From Caryophanales bacterium UBA4100 (lineage in GTDB: Bacteria > Bacillota > Bacilli > Paenibacillales > UBA4045), in contig DFXU01000021.1 of NCBI GenBank assembly GCA_002383285.1, positions 1 to 18,176 on the forward strand: a stretch of 18,176 nt of DNA. Reading direction: 5' to 3'. A model generated the notes under the pieces. The model saw only the letters and a list, made by a program, of their open reading frames with translations, searched no databases and was not told where the DNA came from. Position 1 is the first letter of the stretch; every line of letters starts with the position of its first letter. Below are positions 14,979 through 18,176 of this stretch, one piece after another. A program made the position numbers and the translations under genes.

Positions 14979-16718
14979 CTATAGCAATGAAGCCTCGATC
15001 TGTTGACGTTCATATTGCTCCATATACCAGCCACCTAAGAACATAAGCTGATCATGCGTACCTTCCTCCACAATCCGACCATCATCCAAGACAATAATCC
15101 AGTCTGCGTGACTGACCGCAGACAATCGGTGTGTAGCAATGATCGTTGTTCGACCACCACGCTCATTACGAATGTTGTGCAGGATGGCACTCTCTGTTCT
15201 AGCGTCAACTGCAGATAATGCATCGTCAAGAATAAGAATCTCTGGATCAACTAATAAGGCTCTTGCTATACCTACTCGTTGCTTCTGTCCACCTGACAGC
15301 ATAAGCCCATTCTCACCTATCATCGTTCCCAATCCATCCTTCATCTGTTCAATGTCCCTTGATAAGGAAGCCATACGAACTGCATGATCCACTTCTTCAG
15401 CTGTCGCTTCAAGTTTTCCTAATCGAATATTGTCTCGAATGGACTTTGATAACAGCAGATATTCCTGTGGAACATAGCCCATCCATTCATTAATCTGATT
15501 CAATGCTATCTGATCTATGGACACTCCACCTATGAGTACTGAATCTCTATTAATTGGATATTGGCGGAGTAATTGCTTCAGCAAGGTAGATTTCCCACTA
15601 CCCGTTCGACCAACAACACCAAGTGTCTGACCTCTATCTATGTATACTTCGATATCTGACAAGCTATCCACCGATGCACCTGGATAACGGAAGCTCATGT
15701 GATTAAAGCTTATTCGATCAGGTATCACAGAAGATACTGGCGAAGCAGCATCAACAACGTCTGACTGCTGAATTAATGTAGAGTTAATTCGATCTGCAGA
15801 AGCGCTGCCCCGTTGCATTACATTCATAAACTCACCGAAAGCAATCATCGGCCAGATCAGCATTCCCAAGTAAATATTAAATTTAACTAATTGGCCAAGA
15901 GTAATAATTTCTAAGTACATCATGTACGATCCAACGCCTAAGCCAATAGAGAAGCTTAGACCAACCAGTAAGGAGATAACAGGATGGAACGAGGCATGAA
16001 TGACGGATACTCTAACGTTCTTACGCATCGTATCCTCAGCAACCTTATTGAACGCCTCGACATCATAGCTCTCTTGTACATAAGAGCGAATCACTCTTAT
16101 TCCTGATATCGATTCTAATGTCTGATCATTCAATGCTCCGAAGGCTCGTTGCGCATCTACAAACCGATTGCGCATTGCCATGCCAAGCTTGCGAATTGCC
16201 AGTGCTAAGAAGGGCATCGGAATTAATGCTGCAAGCATCAATCTGTAGTCAACGAAGATGATCATCATCGTGATAACAAGAATACAGCCTACGACTGTAT
16301 GCACTAATGTCATAATTCCGAACCCTGCAGCGAAATTAACTGCTCTAATATCATTGGTAGCTTGAGCCATCAAATCTCCACGACTGTTGCGTTGGAAGAA
16401 GCTCGGTGTCATTAATATGAGATGACGAATGATCTTCGAACGCATCATCAACTCAGCCAACATCGCATTTCGGAAGAGAATATTCACCCATGTAAGCACA
16501 ATTGCATAAGCAGTAACAGCAATACCCAACAACAGTAACACGTTGTAATTAAGTAGCTCTCTTGTGAGCGTTCCTTCATTGATCATATCTACGAGGTCTC
16601 CCATGATAAGTGGTGGAATTAATACAATTGAAAAATCCGCAATCATCGCAATAATGGCCACCGTATAAGATTTCCAGCGAAGCTTAAAAAACCAATTCAT
16701 GCGCATAATAAATGCCAT
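14979..16718 (-). CDS. ABC exporter half-transporter with degenerate Walker B (first subunit)
   Basis: This 579-aa half-transporter has a six-helix membrane domain (about 15-300) and a C-terminal ATP-binding domain. Motifs are Walker A GRTGSGKS (370-377), canonical signature LSGGQ (474-478) and switch His in ATHRLS. Walker B is ILILDDALSAVD, so the catalytic Glu is Asp at 499. This is the hallmark of the degenerate-site subunit in heterodimeric exporters such as BmrC (YheI) and TM287. Its canonical signature would complete the active site of the downstream subunit. It is the first gene of a two-gene operon. The start follows a GGCGGTG site and gives the usual family N-terminus. A weak TTGCAG-17 bp-TAGAGT promoter lies upstream. 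YfiB or YknU are equally likely names, so no symbol is given. Confidence 0.9.
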   Translation of the reverse strand: MAFIMRMNWFFKLRWKSYTVAIIAMIADFSIVLIPPLIMGDLVDMINEGTLTRELLNYNVLLLLGIAVTAYAIVLTWVNILFRNAMLAELMMRSKIIRHLILMTPSFFQRNSRGDLMAQATNDIRAVNFAAGFGIMTLVHTVVGCILVITMMIIFVDYRLMLAALIPMPFLALAIRKLGMAMRNRFVDAQRAFGALNDQTLESISGIRVIRSYVQESYDVEAFNKVAEDTMRKNVRVSVIHASFHPVISLLVGLSFSIGLGVGSYMMYLEIITLGQLVKFNIYLGMLIWPMIAFGEFMNVMQRGSASADRINSTLIQQSDVVDAASPVSSVIPDRISFNHMSFRYPGASVDSLSDIEVYIDRGQTLGVVGRTGSGKSTLLKQLLRQYPINRDSVLIGGVSIDQIALNQINEWMGYVPQEYLLLSKSIRDNIRLGKLEATAEEVDHAVRMASLSRDIEQMKDGLGTMIGENGLMLSGGQKQRVGIARALLVDPEILILDDALSAVDARTESAILHNIRNERGGRTTIIATHRLSAVSHADWIIVLDDGRIVEEGTHDQLMFLGGWYMEQYERQQIEASLL

Positions 16719-16852
16719 GCTAACACCGCCGATACATATGAATTATTAGAACATACGTTTCACTCTACCACTGTTTAATATTTCCTGCAATGAAGGAATT
16801 CCTGTGTTTTGCGGGGAATTTATTTATAATTATCTTTAGGGGCGTGCACGAT

Positions 16853-17590
16853 ATGGAGCATTACTTCCGTTATGATGATCAGCTGCTACCCTTTATTTTT
16901 TATTCGATGTCTCATTGGGTTGCATTATTAGTCATTGCCTCAGCTTGTATCCTTCTCTTCCTCCTTCGAAAACCGATTAGACGGCAGAAAAAAGCCGATC
17001 TCTACCGTTATGGTCTAGTCGGCTTATTGCTGTTAATGGATATTCTATTGAACATATGGTATGGAACCTCAGATCACTGGGATATCTCACACACCTTACC
17101 TCTGCACCTTTGCAGCTTAACTCTTATCTTATGCATGGTTATGCTTATAACAAAAAGTTATGCATTATTCGAATTTAACTATTTTGCAGGTATTGGTGGA
17201 GCACTCCAAGCATTATTAACGCCGGCAGCGATATTATCTGGATTTCCACACTTTACTTATTACTATTTTTTCATAGCGCATGGCGGAATTATTATCTCTT
17301 GCTTGTTCATGGTATGGATTTATGACTTCCGTCCTAAGCTGCGTTCCATCGGTAAGACTCTCATGTATTTGAACCTACTGATGGTTCCCATTGCACTCAT
17401 TAATTTACTAACCGATGGGAATTATTTATTCATCATGCGTAAACCGAACGAGCCCTCTCTCATCGACGTCCTCGGCCCCTGGCCTTGGTACATTCTCTCT
17501 ATGGAGGCTGTCGCTGCGGTCGTGTTCATGATCTTATACGCTCCGTTCCTCTTTCAGAAAAGGTACAGCGCCCTTAGGCGGCTTAACTGA
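16853..17590 (+). CDS. ywaF: YwaF-family (TIGR02206) integral membrane protein
   Basis: This 245-aa protein has about seven membrane helices (roughly 20-42, 58-77, 83-110, 116-138, 142-163, 175-197 and 214-234). It matches the TIGR02206/YwaF family, related to eukaryotic TMEM164. Conserved-looking features are the TLPLHLCSLTL stretch (about 81-91), an AHG motif (about 144-146) and the GPWPWY segment near 213. The function in bacteria is unknown. I chose ATG 16853 because it follows AGGGG; the ATG at 16790 has no ribosome binding site and adds residues without family character. The gene is divergent from the ABC operon. Its last 57 bp overlap the convergent MFS gene. Confidence 0.85.
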   Translation: MEHYFRYDDQLLPFIFYSMSHWVALLVIASACILLFLLRKPIRRQKKADLYRYGLVGLLLLMDILLNIWYGTSDHWDISHTLPLHLCSLTLILCMVMLITKSYALFEFNYFAGIGGALQALLTPAAILSGFPHFTYYYFFIAHGGIIISCLFMVWIYDFRPKLRSIGKTLMYLNLLMVPIALINLLTDGNYLFIMRKPNEPSLIDVLGPWPWYILSMEAVAAVVFMILYAPFLFQKRYSALRRLN

Positions 17591-18176
17591 CTCCGCTTGT
17601 TTCTGAATGCTTTGAATATTGAACTTCATTAGTATTGAGGACAAAAGCGCTACAACAAGCAATATAGCGAATACATAGAATGTCGCGTTATAGCTGTTGG
17701 TTGCATCCCGAATAGCTGCAACTGCCATGGGTCCAGCAACCCCTGCGCATGACCATGCTGTTAGCAGGTAACCATGAATGGCTCCTAGCTGCTTGGTACC
17801 GAACAAATCTCCTATGAATGCAGGCAATGAAGCGAAACCGCCGCCATACATCGTAAGAATGATATAAATGAAGATGGAGAATATCAATACATTGGATATG
17901 CTTGGAAGTAATAAGAATAGAACAAGCTGGACTGAGAAGAACATAATGAATATATTGCCTCGTCCAATATAATCGGATAACGATGCCCAGCCAATTCGCC
18001 CAGCTCCGTTAAAGAATCCCATTATACCGACCAATGCAGCCGCAGCCGCAGCCGTCATTCCAACCTTCTCCTGTGCCATTGGTGAAGCAACAGATATGAG
18101 CATAATTCCAGAGGAAATATTAATAAACATCATAACCCATAATAACCAGAAACGCTTGGTTTTAACACCCTCATTC
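17534..18176 (-). CDS. OFA-type MFS transporter, C-terminal half (5' end outside window)
   Basis: This is the C-terminal 213 or so residues of a major facilitator superfamily protein. The frame stays open to the right edge, with KTKRFWLLW preceding the internal MMFINISSG. The SVASPMAQE stretch, GFFNGAGRIGWASLSDYIGR (the second-half MFS loop motif) and GYLLTAWSCAGVAGP are typical of the oxalate/formate antiporter (OFA, OxlT-like) family. About six membrane segments are visible, the second MFS half. The N-terminal half is missing because of the window edge, not because the gene is broken. The substrate is probably a small organic acid by family, but annotation in this family is loose. The 3' end overlaps the convergent ywaF-like gene by 57 bp. 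Confidence 0.88.
   Translation of the reverse strand, partial: NEGVKTKRFWLLWVMMFINISSGIMLISVASPMAQEKVGMTAAAAAALVGIMGFFNGAGRIGWASLSDYIGRGNIFIMFFSVQLVLFLLLPSISNVLIFSIFIYIILTMYGGGFASLPAFIGDLFGTKQLGAIHGYLLTAWSCAGVAGPMAVAAIRDATNSYNATFYVFAILLVVALLSSILMKFNIQSIQKQAESVKPPKGAVPFLKEERSV

Noticed and set aside
14966..15034. Longer start for the second ABC subunit, overlapping the first by 56 bp
   Set aside because: The added residues do not look like an ABC exporter N-terminus, and an AGGAGG site directly precedes the ATG at 14965.
16790..16852. Upstream ATG for the YwaF-like protein
   Set aside because: No ribosome binding site precedes it, while AGGGG precedes the ATG at 16853, which gives the usual N-terminus.

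Overview
The window looks like chromosomal DNA of a low-GC Gram-positive in the Bacillales, most likely Paenibacillaceae (Paenibacillus or a relative). The reasons are strong AGGAGG-type ribosome binding sites, a two-subunit glutamate synthase, a YcgR/YcgQ pair, a YwaF homologue, an agr-type peptide signalling cassette and an OFA-type MFS transporter. This is inferred from protein families and gene style; no rRNA or other phylogenetic marker is present. I see no tRNA, rRNA, transposase, phage gene or CRISPR array.

Layout: 155-6427 (minus strand) is the glutamate synthase operon gltB-gltD, with a long imperfect hairpin between the genes and an intrinsic terminator after gltD. 6739-8522 (minus) is a compact agr-like quorum-sensing cassette. 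In transcription order it encodes a 220-aa polytopic membrane protein with no kinase domain, AgrB, a 43-aa AgrD-like pro-peptide (7199-7330), and a stand-alone LytTR DNA-binding protein. The first three genes overlap by ATGA. Divergent from it is a small Cys-rich protein (8723-8971, plus). 8996-9808 (minus) is a family-2 glycosyltransferase, divergent from an Hsp20/alpha-crystallin protein (9944-10396, plus). 10595-12677 (plus) is a ycgR-ycgQ pair: a permease with a His-rich loop built of 10-residue repeats, and its TIGR03943-type partner. 12678-13177 is about 500 bp of non-coding, repeat-rich DNA. 13178-16718 (minus) encodes a heterodimeric ABC exporter with one degenerate and one canonical ATPase site. 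16853-17590 (plus) is ywaF-like and overlaps tail-to-tail by 57 bp with a truncated OFA-type MFS transporter gene that runs off the right edge (17534-18176, minus).

How the parts work together: GltB and GltD form NADPH-dependent glutamate synthase for ammonium assimilation. The agr-like cassette has maturase, pro-peptide, membrane receptor candidate and LytTR regulator, but no histidine kinase and no receiver domain. It therefore looks like a phosphorelay-free variant of agr signalling, perhaps with the membrane protein controlling the LytTR protein directly. This is the most interesting part of the window. The predicted signal ring uses serine (a lactone) rather than cysteine. YcgR and YcgQ probably act together in handling a metal or a small solute, and the two ABC half-transporters form one exporter.
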